Of a stretch of 64,000 nucleotides of DNA, positions 1 through 10,501 are shown in pieces. Where the stretch lies: the NCBI GenBank assembly GCA_905250025.1, contig CAJNOJ010000215.1, positions 114,752 through 178,751 on the forward strand. The letters are read 5' to 3'. Position 1 is the stretch's first letter. Every line of letters starts with the position of its first letter. Under the pieces are notes generated by a model. The model saw only the letters and a list, made by a program, of their open reading frames with translations, did no database searches and was not told the origin of the DNA. Source of the DNA: Adineta ricciae. Lineage: Eukaryota > Rotifera > Eurotatoria > Adinetida > Adinetidae. The position numbers and the translations under genes were made by a program.

Positions 1-2041
1 CTGTCAGAGAGAAAAGATAATAATATTATCGATGGATAATACAGAATAAATATGAGAAATGTAATTGAGATGCTCTAAACAGAAACTGTCTACGTCAGAG
101 AGGTAAATCAAAATCTAATTTATCGTCTAGGGTACAAATCAATAAATCTTTACTAGATAAATTTGAAAAAACCGTACATAGATGATTTGCGCTTAACTAT
201 CAATACACACTTGCAGTACTTCTTAACCTTCTTTAAGTATTTTCTCGAAATAGCATAGATGTTGAAAATATCACATGATGGTTAGGTAATGGGAATGATC
301 TCCGGGGGTTCACAGTGATGTATCATGCTTAGCATGTCGAAGAATCATATAAAAAAATAGATGAGGGTGTTCTTAAACTGGACTACGCTCATGTATTAAT
401 ATATCGAACTGGTTTCTCTACACTAATACACACGATTAGGCTGAAGAGCATTCTTTGAATTAACATAGCAATGATAGACGAGATTGTCGAAGATGCAGAA
501 ATGACTATATGAGTTACTTGTACTTTCCAAGAGTAATTCTATTAGTAGAAACGACTAAAATGTAAATACTCGTCTTTTTCCGATAAGAAAACACTTCCTA
601 TTAACTTAAACTTATGTATAATTGTGTTTTCTTAACAAGAAAAAATTCTGTTCCTTATGTAATTAAACAAGAATCTTTCTGTAGATCTACGAAGAAGAAA
701 CAAGTAGAAAAACAAGCCAGAAGTGTCGTTTGTTTACGTCAGACAACTCTTTTAAAAGTTACTTAAATTTGTCAATTGACAAAACAGCATCAAGTCAATA
801 AATACTATGAATTATATTCTATTTGTATTTTCATCTCTCTAGACTATCTAACGATAAGTAAAAGGATAGAAGAAATCGAGCCCTCAACGAGAATTCATTT
901 GAAGCTGCTAGTGCACATTAAATAAACTCTGTTATGTCAAGATCAGAAGTGTTTTTTTATATATGATTGTAGGTTTCTTGCATCTCCGGAATGTTTCTCT
1001 GCTAGCTGAATAACAATCGCTTTGATAATGTAGGAAATCTGCGATGTATAATAAGTCGTAAATGTTGTCAAAAGTTCAACAATATCTATTCGATATTAAA
1101 GAAACGGCTTACAAAAATTTTTCCACATTTCTGAAAATTTCAATGTTTGTGAAGATATCTATAGACAGAAAGATGACGATATTCTCCTAGATAGGTGATT
1201 ATCTGCTCTGTAAATCTTAATAAACAATGTGTGTTGAGCATTTGAAACTCGGGTATTATCACGACATGACGTGATATTAAGATTCTGAAGTCATGCGGAA
1301 TTGTGAAAGTCAGTGGGAGAGAGTAGATGCCCATCATTAGTGAAAAATGAATAGAAACGGTGCCTCGATTCCGTGCGAAGAATAATATATTCGCAGCTCG
1401 TTAAATATTAGAATCTTAAAAGACGCGACCATAATTGCTACTTTGAAAAGGGTTACTTTGATCTTGTTTGAACAAAACGATTTCGGATTACGCTAAATTA
1501 CATAGCATTACAGAGGAATGATCATGTCAAACCGTTTATTTAAACTCCTGATGAAATAGTATACGAATTAACGACAAGGAACAGGTAGATTGTGACTGTA
1601 ATTTGATAGGGGGAAACATGTATGATTTGTCAGCAAAGCGATTGCTGTTTATCTACTTTCGATGGTTCATTGTCGATGATCGCTATGGTATATTGAAGCT
1701 TTCTCTTACAGAAAACTCAGTTTTTATTCGACCGTCTCCTCGTTGATTACAACTGCAAGAGTATTTTCCGGTCGATAATGTCACGAATCGGATAAGAAAA
1801 CCTAATCCATATATGTTGTTTTTGTCCATCAGGTCCATTTCCATGCATCCATCTTTCAGAATTCTTCTGCCGATTAGTTTCTTTCATGTGTACAAGGTTT
1901 CCTAATGTATCACTGTCAATCGTTTCTAATTAATCAAAAAGATAAGCACTGTTTATGATTTCATTTACTGAAATGTAAATGAATCATATTATTTTCTTCT
2001 TTTTTGTCGAAACAAAAAACATTGATAGCATGAAAAAAGAT
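1..2041. other. Gene-free AT-rich stretch
   Basis: No frame here gives a convincing exon or a recognisable protein motif on either strand. The sequence is AT-rich and non-repetitive. Its right end is probably the 3' flank of the BUD23 gene that terminates at 2042. An exon of a gene lying mostly outside the window cannot be excluded. Confidence 0.5.
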
Positions 2042-3442
2042 TCAAAACGGTTTTGGTCGTCGGCGGGCCGTATACTTTGAATCTGGTCGTACTTCTCTAG
2101 AATGTAAATAGGAAAATTTGTCATTAATCCTCTTATTTCTTTTTCAATCATTCATGATCCTACCTTCCTTTGTTTCTCCAACGATCTTTTTTCTCCAAAA
2201 TCCACGTTCGACTCTTCTTCAATGATTTACCGCGAAGATCTTTGTATCGTTGTCTAGGAAACTCTTCGATTCTCGATTTTCATAAAAATTTCTGTTCTAC
2301 GTTACCGTTCTCTATCGAAACGTGCTTGTGTTGGAACATCCTCGGTACCTTCTTCTCCAGTAAGTCCTTTCGGTAGTTGTTGAATTTGACCACCAGCAAA
2401 CAAACACAAAAACATCCTTTAGACGAAATTAAATATAATAAGACATTCATTATCGTTTATGAAATACTTTTTCGCTCGAGTACTATTGGGATAGTCAACA
2501 ACGAGACCACCAGTAAAGCCAGCTTTCATTGCTTGTTGTGTGATCATATCAACCTAACAAACAGAAGTATGAACGTCTTAGTAAAATACGGAAAATAGAC
2601 CTTACATGGGTAGGTGTTTCCGGATAGAACTGAAGTACCGCACGTGCTCCACGAGCCTGAAGAAAAATCATGAAACAATACTCAAAATAGAAGTTTGACT
2701 TGTAATTACTAAACAACTGTAGAGTGTTGAAAAGAATTTATACAATCTTTTCACGGGATTGTGACAACTTTTATCAGCTTGACATAACCATTGTAATGCT
2801 GAGATACTAAAATAACGAACATTTCGTATTTCTACCTTTTGAACTCATTTGACTGTTCCATACCTTATCGCACCATCGAACGATCCTGCACGGAATGGCA
2901 TACCATAACCAATATCGCCTAGGACGAGTTCACCTTCAACTTCTCGTTCTTGTGCTACATCTACATAGGAAAAGTAAAAAAGAACGAAACCGTCTAAATT
3001 ACTCATGTGAATGAAATACTAACCTAACATTGCAGTAGATATATCTAATCCAAACCATTGATGGCCCAGTTCAGTTAGTACTTCTCCACTTAAACCAGAA
3101 CCACAGCTAAAGAAGAGGATATTTAATAGAGATCAACAAATAATTAGGTATTCGTGCCCAATATCGAGTACTAAACAAGATTCTTCGTCGGGTAAATTGA
3201 GTAACTCAATAGCACGTTCAGATAATTTCGTTTGTACATCGATAATATGTGTACTAAAACGAAAAATGTTGTTTGTTTCGAATTTAGAATCGACTGCAAT
3301 CTACTTTTGCGAATATTTTCGGGCTTCTTCTTCATTGTAAAACTAAAAATTTCAAAATAAACACGATACATTTCTTTCTAATTATTCAACTTCGTCATAC
3401 AATGTCCGGTGGACCTTGATGTTCTGGTCGTTTAGATGCCAT
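2042..3442 (-). CDS. BUD23: 18S rRNA (guanine-N7)-methyltransferase BUD23
   Basis: SAM-dependent methyltransferase that, with TRMT112 in other eukaryotes, methylates a guanosine of 18S rRNA during small-subunit maturation. The start at 3442 gives [14 protein letters not shown], almost the family N-terminus. Later exons read [12 protein letters not shown], a SAM-binding core [54 protein letters not shown] and a basic tail [17 protein letters not shown] before the TGA at 2042-2044, all in family order. The gene has about eight short exons with introns near 50-60 nt. One intron, 3157-3107, appears to use a GC donor. Identification is firm; some inner exon limits are approximate. Nothing in the neighbourhood suggests coregulation. 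Confidence 0.93.
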
Positions 3443-4206
3443 TAATAAATTTGTGAACTAAACTGTATTACAATGAAAATCGACTTTCCGTTCGTTACTT
3501 TACGAGTGTATTTTATTGGAGAAGAGAAACAAACAATGTAGGAATAAAAGCGACAGATGACACTGTATAACAATCTACGAAATCATATACGTTACATAGA
3601 GATTTTCTTAAATCTGAGTAAATCTGTACTCAAACAAAGGTTATGACATAGAAGAGAGTACTTGAGGGTGAGAAATTCATGATATTCTCTCGCTGAAACG
3701 AAGTGAACTCGAGTGCATTCTCTCCGCAACATCTCGTGAAGAAAATACTCATTTCTATAAAACGAAATGTTGGATTCGATAGGATGCCTCATCATTTACC
3801 AAATGTTTTTCTATCAAAAATAATCACTATGGTCACATCTCGAAACATCGGACGCTCAAGATCAGGTAAATTTGATCCAATGATCGAATTTGCTTTTATT
3901 ATTATCATTACAACTATATATCAAAAAAGGATTTGAGATACATAATTACCTAGAGTACCTTCAGTGCATCGATACTGAATGAATAGATATTTCCTTTTCG
4001 TCACGATCAAGTAGAGCTACTTTATAAAATTGTTTCTTCTTTCTACTAATTAGTTCACTTTTGATAGTATTCATCGAAGTACTACTTGAAGAAAATTGTT
4101 TTGCTACCACGGTCTCTGCTAGCAAGCTAGAACATATAAGTACAGTGTGTTTGTGAAGAATTTGCAACAGATAAATTTTAAGATATACTATCGAAAGAAC
4201 TTAACA
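3443..4206. other. Intergenic region, BUD23 to secreted-peptide gene
   Basis: Divergent interval between BUD23 (-) and the small plus-strand gene at 4207. Short open frames on both strands lack recognisable motifs, and none has clear splice support. It should contain both promoters, but no clear core element stands out. Confidence 0.45.
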
Positions 4207-4498
4207 ATGGGACTAAGTATAATCGAATGAGAATGTTTTTCTTTGAAATCTACTCTTGATATTTTTAGTGTATGTGCTTGCTCTTGTCGTCCTTTTCGCA
4301 ATGACATTTAACAATGCTTTTTCAAATGCATCGCCATCCTCTTTAGAGATTGACTCTTTGGTAAATGTTGTCAAATCGAGGATGATACGTCGGGAAGAAT
4401 ACGATCCATATGGTTTCAATTCCATTTTGAGTCGATATTACAAACGTTCAAAATTCGATGAGATTACAGTTCCAGATGAACTTAACTTCTTCGAATAA
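4207..4498 (+). CDS. Putative secreted prepropeptide, neuropeptide-like
   Basis: Two exons: 4207-4216 and 4269-4498, joined across a 52-nt GT...AG intron (4217-4268). The joined frame gives 79 residues. Residues 1-24 are a signal peptide (MGLMYVLALVVLFAMTF, then NNAFSNA). The rest is short and cysteine-free, with dibasic sites Arg44-Arg45 and Lys62-Arg63. They bracket a 16-residue candidate peptide, EEYDPYGFNSILSRYY, followed by an acidic C-terminal peptide. A small propeptide cut at basic pairs is the architecture of many invertebrate neuropeptide precursors. No amidation glycine precedes the KR, and I cannot match it to a named family. An AATAAA overlaps the stop and another lies at about 4545. 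The structure is clear; function is inference. Confidence 0.55.
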
Positions 4499-5708
4499 AT
4501 CTCCGATGAAAAGTTCTCTCTTCTTATTAATAAGAATCTTTTTAAATAAAAAAAAAACCTCAGCAAAACATTTTCAATCATAGGTTTCCTTCTCAAATAA
4601 GAGATTTCGCATTGATGGCTAATAAATACCGCAGATGGAAAATCGATAGTAATATACATCAATTCGTTTTCTTCTTTGTATGGACATAGACATTACTGTC
4701 AAAGTTTTTCCAAGCAAAGGACCATGTGGTGGAAAAAAGAAAGAAAGATTTTATAAGTACGCATATTTGGTGCGTTGACTTGCTAAGAAATTGTTTTTTC
4801 TCTTGTCTCAATTAGCAATTTCATTTCAAAAGAAAACGGAGCGATTGATTCTTGACATTTGAAAAGATGTGCACTTTGAAATTCTTAACCCAAAGATAAT
4901 ATTATACTGATCGGTTCATTTTTCACTATTATATAATAGATTGATGGTGAGAATGAATAGTTTATATGTGAGGTATTCGAAACAAATCACGACACATGTT
5001 TCATTCAGTTGTTTCGCATCCTTGCCATAACTAATAACGAGAAAAAAAGAGGTGTACAACTCATCGACACAACCATAAAACGACCGACGTCACTCGATCG
5101 CCTATGCACACACGCGCGAGTCAATCAATTCATTAAAAATCACACGGCACAATGATACCAACAGAGATCGATTTTCATCGAGAGTGACGAAACAGAAAAG
5201 GAATACAATTCTAACCAATCAATTTTTAAGGTCAACAGTGATTGTCATTAGAATAGACAACGCATATGTTTGCTCATTTGTTTGATGAACAATCGGTAGA
5301 TAACACAAAAGATGGCACAAGAAAACAAGTCATTAGGATTGGACAAGGGTCAATGCGATGGGAATACAAACGTCAGGTTGTCTTACCCCCGTAAGCGTTG
5401 ACAAACATACTTCAATTAATCTCTCTTCTATGTATACAAATAAAACTTGACGTACATATCCATCGTTTATTCTTGTCAACTATCCTCATTGATAGTATGG
5501 GAAAAATTAGAAGAGTGCAGATTGCAAATTTTTCAATGTATATATATTTATAAGTAAAGAGAGAAGACAAAAACGAGAGAAAGAGAAAAGACAACAATAC
5601 AAGCGCGAAAAAAGGAAAAAAAAAGAGAACTTGGAAATGTAAATGGAAAGAAATAGTTTGATTTAAATTTTGAGTTTCATTTCTTCTAGTTTTTTCTTTT
5701 GTAAGAGT
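4499..5708. other. Intergenic region without genes
   Basis: Convergent 3' flanks of the peptide gene (+) and basonuclin (-). It contains A-rich and purine-rich runs around 5540-5640 and no supported coding exon or structured RNA. Confidence 0.5.
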
Positions 5709-8058
5709 CTATGATACAAGTTCTTCGTCTACTCTTTCGTCTTCTGGTTGATCGTCGATCGATGAAGACATGTTCGATGAAATATTATCATCTTCATCAT
5801 CTAGATATAAATTAACTTGTGATTGATGTTTACCATCAGATATAATTGGACCAGTTGTATGATAACGATGAGACATTGCATTTGGTCTTGGTAAATGTAA
5901 TTTCGGATTTGGATTAGCTGAATGGCGATTTCGTGAACGACGTGAGGAGAACATCATTGTACAGCCAGGCGTGGTGCAACGATGCATTTCACGTAGATGT
6001 ACAGCCGAGAAATGGATTTTGAGCGCACCTTTGTCACAGAATGTTTTCATACAAACATTACATTGAACACGTTTTTTCCCATGTGGACTGATCAAAATAC
6101 GTTGTTCACTTAATGAAAGACGCTTACGTGCTGCTGGAGTTGTTGTCGATGAATGATTTGAATTGTTGTTGTTGTTAATATTGTTGTTATTATTTGTTAA
6201 ACTACTTGTTGATGACAAAGAACTATCGGATATTCGTGCAATTGATTCGGTTGATGCTGGTAATTCTGATGGTGAACGCGATGTTGTTGAGAGATTCAAC
6301 GGAGAACAAAGGCGTTTACGTTTGTTGGAACTTTTTCTTTCAATTACATTATTGTTTATTTCAGGTAAATCGTAATGTTTACCGTTGATTTCTTCGTTTG
6401 CTGATGGAACTGAAAGTGAGGGAAGACTCGATGCAGCTGCAGCAGCAGCGGCGGCGGCAGCGGCAGCAGCTGCTGTTGGTAAAAGATTATTTCCGATGCG
6501 ACGAAAGTCATAATTCATCATTAGAGGATTCGATAGTTGTGCCATTAGAAGATTCATCATTTGTAAATCTGTTGAAGGCCATGGTGATGGAAATGGAAAT
6601 GGTCCAGGTGGACGAAGTAAAAGATTTGCTGGTGTAGCCGATGATATTGTTGGTGGTGGCAGAGGTAGCAACGAAGGAGCAGCTGAAAGAGCTGCTGATG
6701 GAACACGCATTGGTTTTGATTCTGTTGCTGAAGGTGATGGTGAACGACCATTCGATGATGGACAGTGCGGAGAGCTACGTTGTTGTTGTTGTTGGGCTAC
6801 TTGGAGAAAGTATTGGGCAAGTAAACGAGTTGATTCAAAGCGGAGAAATTGGGGTAATAAATATTGATCTTCTTCATCGGACGATGGCATTATTAAATTG
6901 AAATTTGATGAAGAATTATTGAAACTCTAGATAGAAAGAAGAAGAAATAACAACGATAATTAACATTGAATTGATAATTTTCATCGAGAGAAGAAAATAT
7001 TGAAGTTACATAGTCGACACTTGACACATTTGTGATCAAACCTTACGTTGTTCTATTGAAGGTGTCGGTAGTCAAATAGAACAGCTCATCGACAAGTATA
7101 TAATAAATACGGTGCGTACAAAGATCAATCGATTGCATGACATTCGATGTCGGGTATCCTTCATGATTACACTTATCGTATTCTGGTTTCTATCATAAAA
7201 AGACGATGCAATTTCAAAAATGACAAATCCCAGAGAAAAAAAAATGGAACGACGACTCTAAACCATCATTCTGATGAGATTTTTTTTTGTTCTAACGTCT
7301 AGAAGTACTACTTGAAATGGTCACAAGTTCAAGGGTGAATGTCGATTGATATGGTACATATCGAAGGTCCAGAGAAGAAGAAGAAGAAATTATCCGGTTC
7401 ATTGACAAATAATTCTCTCGATCGCGAGATTGTTCGTCAATGGACAAAGAAGAAAAAAAACTAAGGATCATATTTCATCTCTTCGTAATTGAGTTCACAT
7501 TAGTCAAAGCATAAGAGCGAAGGAGAGTGAAGATTGATTTCTTTCGGTCAATATAGAAACAAAAAAAAGCTGGTGTTCATTCTGGTACAACGTGTCTGGA
7601 CACAGATAGAAAAGTAGAAAATTTTCATTGATCAATAATTCAAATCATACATACATGTTCTCTATAGGATTTTTCATAGTCGTCAATAGACCATTTTAAT
7701 GATTTTAAAATATTATCTCGTTCGGCTTGAGTTAATGTATCTAATATATGGTCAAGTAAAATTTTTATGCGTGGAGAAATAACCGTTGTACCATATAAAC
7801 AAAGTGTGCATAATTCATAGATATGTTCAGCAGTTAAATGTTTAATAACATCATCAGTATCCAATTCGTTCAGATTGACAACTAGATGAGGAAAACAGAG
7901 ACAAATCTCAGGTTAGGAGATCTTCTGATTTGAACAAACTTACCATGGTTGACAAAACTATGTTTACATTCGTCACACGAACGTACTGATAGGTTACAAC
8001 TATTCCCCGGAAAGAACTGTTCACATTGACAATCAGCAATGTTACACTTTAATACAGT
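5709..8058 (-). CDS. BNC: Basonuclin / Disconnected-type zinc-finger transcription factor (5' incomplete)
   Basis: Three exons are visible. Exon 8058-7944 encodes the basonuclin N-terminal cysteine cluster ([15 protein letters not shown], then CDECKHSF). Exon 7881-7655 has the helical region with [20 protein letters not shown]. After an intron of about 730 nt, the large exon 6927-5709 has [18 protein letters not shown] and, near the C-terminus, the paired C2H2 fingers [20 protein letters not shown] and [19 protein letters not shown], which are diagnostic of the family. The first visible exon starts in phase 0 without Met, so a small start exon lies further upstream. There is one finger pair, where vertebrate basonuclins have three. 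Low-complexity runs include a tract of about 15 alanines and Asn-rich and Gln-rich stretches. It probably binds DNA in the nucleus; its targets are unknown. Confidence 0.9.
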
Positions 8059-8760
8059 CTAAACGAAATTGAAAAGCAAAATCATTTGTTAGATTGTAAA
8101 TACGAATGTTCGATCAGCTATCATTTCTCTTACTACCTTCATTCTTCAATGTATCTGTGTGTGCGACGAACCAATGTGACAGTCACAAACATACATGCAC
8201 GCACGACAACTTTTTTTCTACTTTTTTTTTCTTCGCTTGCTCGTCTTCTTTCTCGCCCTCTCTATCTCCCTTCCTTTTTCAGTGCTATTTCGGTTAAGGC
8301 GACGAATGACAATGCAGCATCGAACTATTTCGATTGGTCGCACATATTCGACACTCACACTTTTTTCTTTTACAATTCTCCTTCTCTCTCGTTCCTATTC
8401 TCGCGTCTTACATCGTTTATTTCGTCGTCCTATTCTTCTTCGTTTCTTTTTTTTTTCGTGCATACAGACATCGTGCTTATCAGTGGAATTTTCGTACGGC
8501 TGCTGATGCTTCTGGTGATGACATAAACACACACACATTGTGCTTTTCATCACATCGGGGTTTCTTTTTGATAGAAATTTGAGATGTACACACATCTATA
8601 CGATCGAACAGATACACAATTTCGTTTGATGAGCAAAAACATTAACTTGAAATTAGCAAGAGACAAAAAAAGAGGCAAATGATGTCATTTCAAACAAGCG
8701 AATTGATTGTTGTAAAAAGACAATAATAACAAGAAGAAAAACATGAGAGGCGAAACCAAC

Positions 8761-8788
8761 GAAGAAGAGAAGAAGAAGAAGAAGAAGA
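8761..8788. repeat. (GAA)n microsatellite
   Basis: Interrupted GAA/AGA trinucleotide run in the basonuclin 5' flank. It is non-coding in any supported gene model. Confidence 0.85.
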
Positions 8789-9766
8789 CACAGCAGGTCT
8801 TATCAATCGAAACTACACTTGTGCCTCATTCGTCATTCACTTTCTTCTTTTCTCTTTTTTTTCCTTAATCGAAAACAGACACAAGAAACTATTTGAAAAA
8901 TACACATGCATGCATGCACAGGTGCTTGTCCCATCACACATAGAAGAGAACAATGTCATCGATTGTAAAAATTAGAAAATGTCCATGGTGATTGATCACA
9001 ACGACCTCATCTGTGTGTGTGTATTTGAATGCATGTCTATAGCATCGACATGCGAAAACATGTGTCGGCGATTAGAACAACAATACGAGAGAAAAATAAT
9101 GAACTACTAGTGCGAGAGAGAAAGACAGAAAGACCAACGGGTGGTCACGGATGACACTAGGGTTCTAATGAGACAGACAGTTAGATCGACTGCTCTTCTT
9201 CGTTTTCTTATATCTGCACTTGTATGCTGTGCTGCATACGCTCAATTGCTTGTTCTGACCCTCAATCATATTCTTTTCCTTGTGTGCCATGATTTTTTGC
9301 CTTCTTCTCTCCTTCGTCTTTTTTTGTGTCGGTGTCTACGCGAATCTGTGTGCATGTGTATGTACGTGCTTGTTCTACGTAAAAATGAATTTAGTGATAA
9401 GCACGTCAAAAATGACAAATTGCCATGATGGGCTCCGTTCTCAATATGATGCTGATGACGAGAAAAGAAAAGCTACTCTCGCTTGTTGTCGTCGTTGATC
9501 GTCATCGTTCTTCCATAAACAACTTCCGATTCATGTCACTTTTCATCTGTATGCGTTAGGATAATGTCGACAAACGATTTTCAACGATGTCGTTCTTTTG
9601 ACAAGGTGCTTGTTTGATTTATCACCTTCTTCGTACGATTTTNATGCTATCGGCAAAAGAGCGACTCTCACGGGGTGTGATTGCGCGAGCGAGACATAAG
9701 TCACATTTGGCACGACAAAACGAAATCACCTAATCGATCAGAACTCCCGAATGGATGCTGGATGTA

Positions 9767-9784
9767 GATGATGATGATGATGAT
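9767..9784. repeat. (GAT)n microsatellite
   Basis: Six GAT units in non-coding DNA upstream of basonuclin. Confidence 0.85.
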
Positions 9785-9924
9785 CAATCTTATAAATGAG
9801 AAGATTTGTTTCGCCTTTGACCAACAGATTTCTTTCCTTTTTTGGTTGATTATATGATTGTACTGAATTTTCCTTTCTATACTTTAAACTAAATATCATT
9901 TCAAGAGATAGGAAGAGAGAGGGA

Positions 9925-9942
9925 GTGTGTGTGTGTGTGTGT
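9925..9942. repeat. (GT)n microsatellite
   Basis: Nine GT dinucleotide units following a GA-rich run. They are non-coding. Confidence 0.9.
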
Positions 9943-10501
9943 GAGTCGAACTGATATGGTTAGTCAATGTTTTGCAAATGTTCATTAAACTCGCAAGTGT
10001 TTGATAGACGTTGGTACTATGAAGATATAAGCTGTCAACTCTTGTTATCACTTGATAACGAGGCGTGAAAGAATAGCTTGTGTATCTCAAGACTAAAAGC
10101 GCATCATCACATTAAGTTTTGATCATCGACGACACTGATGACTGATCTTAATCAGTAAATACGAGGAAAGAAATATTTGACTAACAACATATCTCAAATA
10201 TCGATCAGAATCAAAAGCTCACCAGTGAATCTCGAACCATCGTGTAGATCATCTTTTGCGAAGAGCAAATTCCTCATTCTTTTTCTTAGAAACATACTTT
10301 GCATAAAGCTTCTTACTTAATTCAGCTCTGACATGAATATTTTAGTGGCTATAATATACAGCCATTGGCTCTCTCCACCATATGTACTCGATGTGTTACA
10401 GATGAGTATTTCGTATCTCTCTAAAAGTATAATTCATACACCCATCGACATTCCGAAACTATCTTTATATTGATTTTAATCAGATATTTTTATATACAAC
10501 A

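Larger units (their letters stand above)
8059..10501. other. Long non-coding flank of basonuclin with low-complexity tracts
   Basis: About 2.4 kb between the first visible basonuclin exon and the 3' end of SLC12A9. It probably holds the missing basonuclin first exon, 5' UTR, intron and promoter. Pyrimidine-rich runs create long open frames rich in Phe and Ser (8086-8526), which look compositional. Three microsatellites and one ambiguous base at 9643 lie here. No other gene is supported. Confidence 0.45.

Noticed and set aside
3961-4167. Minus-strand 68-codon frame near the peptide gene
   Set aside because: It has no clear signal peptide, motif or splice support; a second peptide gene could not be argued.
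6163-6901. Several plus-strand open frames rich in Leu and Val opposite basonuclin
   Set aside because: They mirror the repetitive Asn/Ala/Gln codons of basonuclin and are shadows.
8086-8526. 146-codon plus-strand open frame in the basonuclin flank
   Set aside because: The product is dominated by Phe, Ser and Leu from pyrimidine-rich DNA, with no motif and no splice support.
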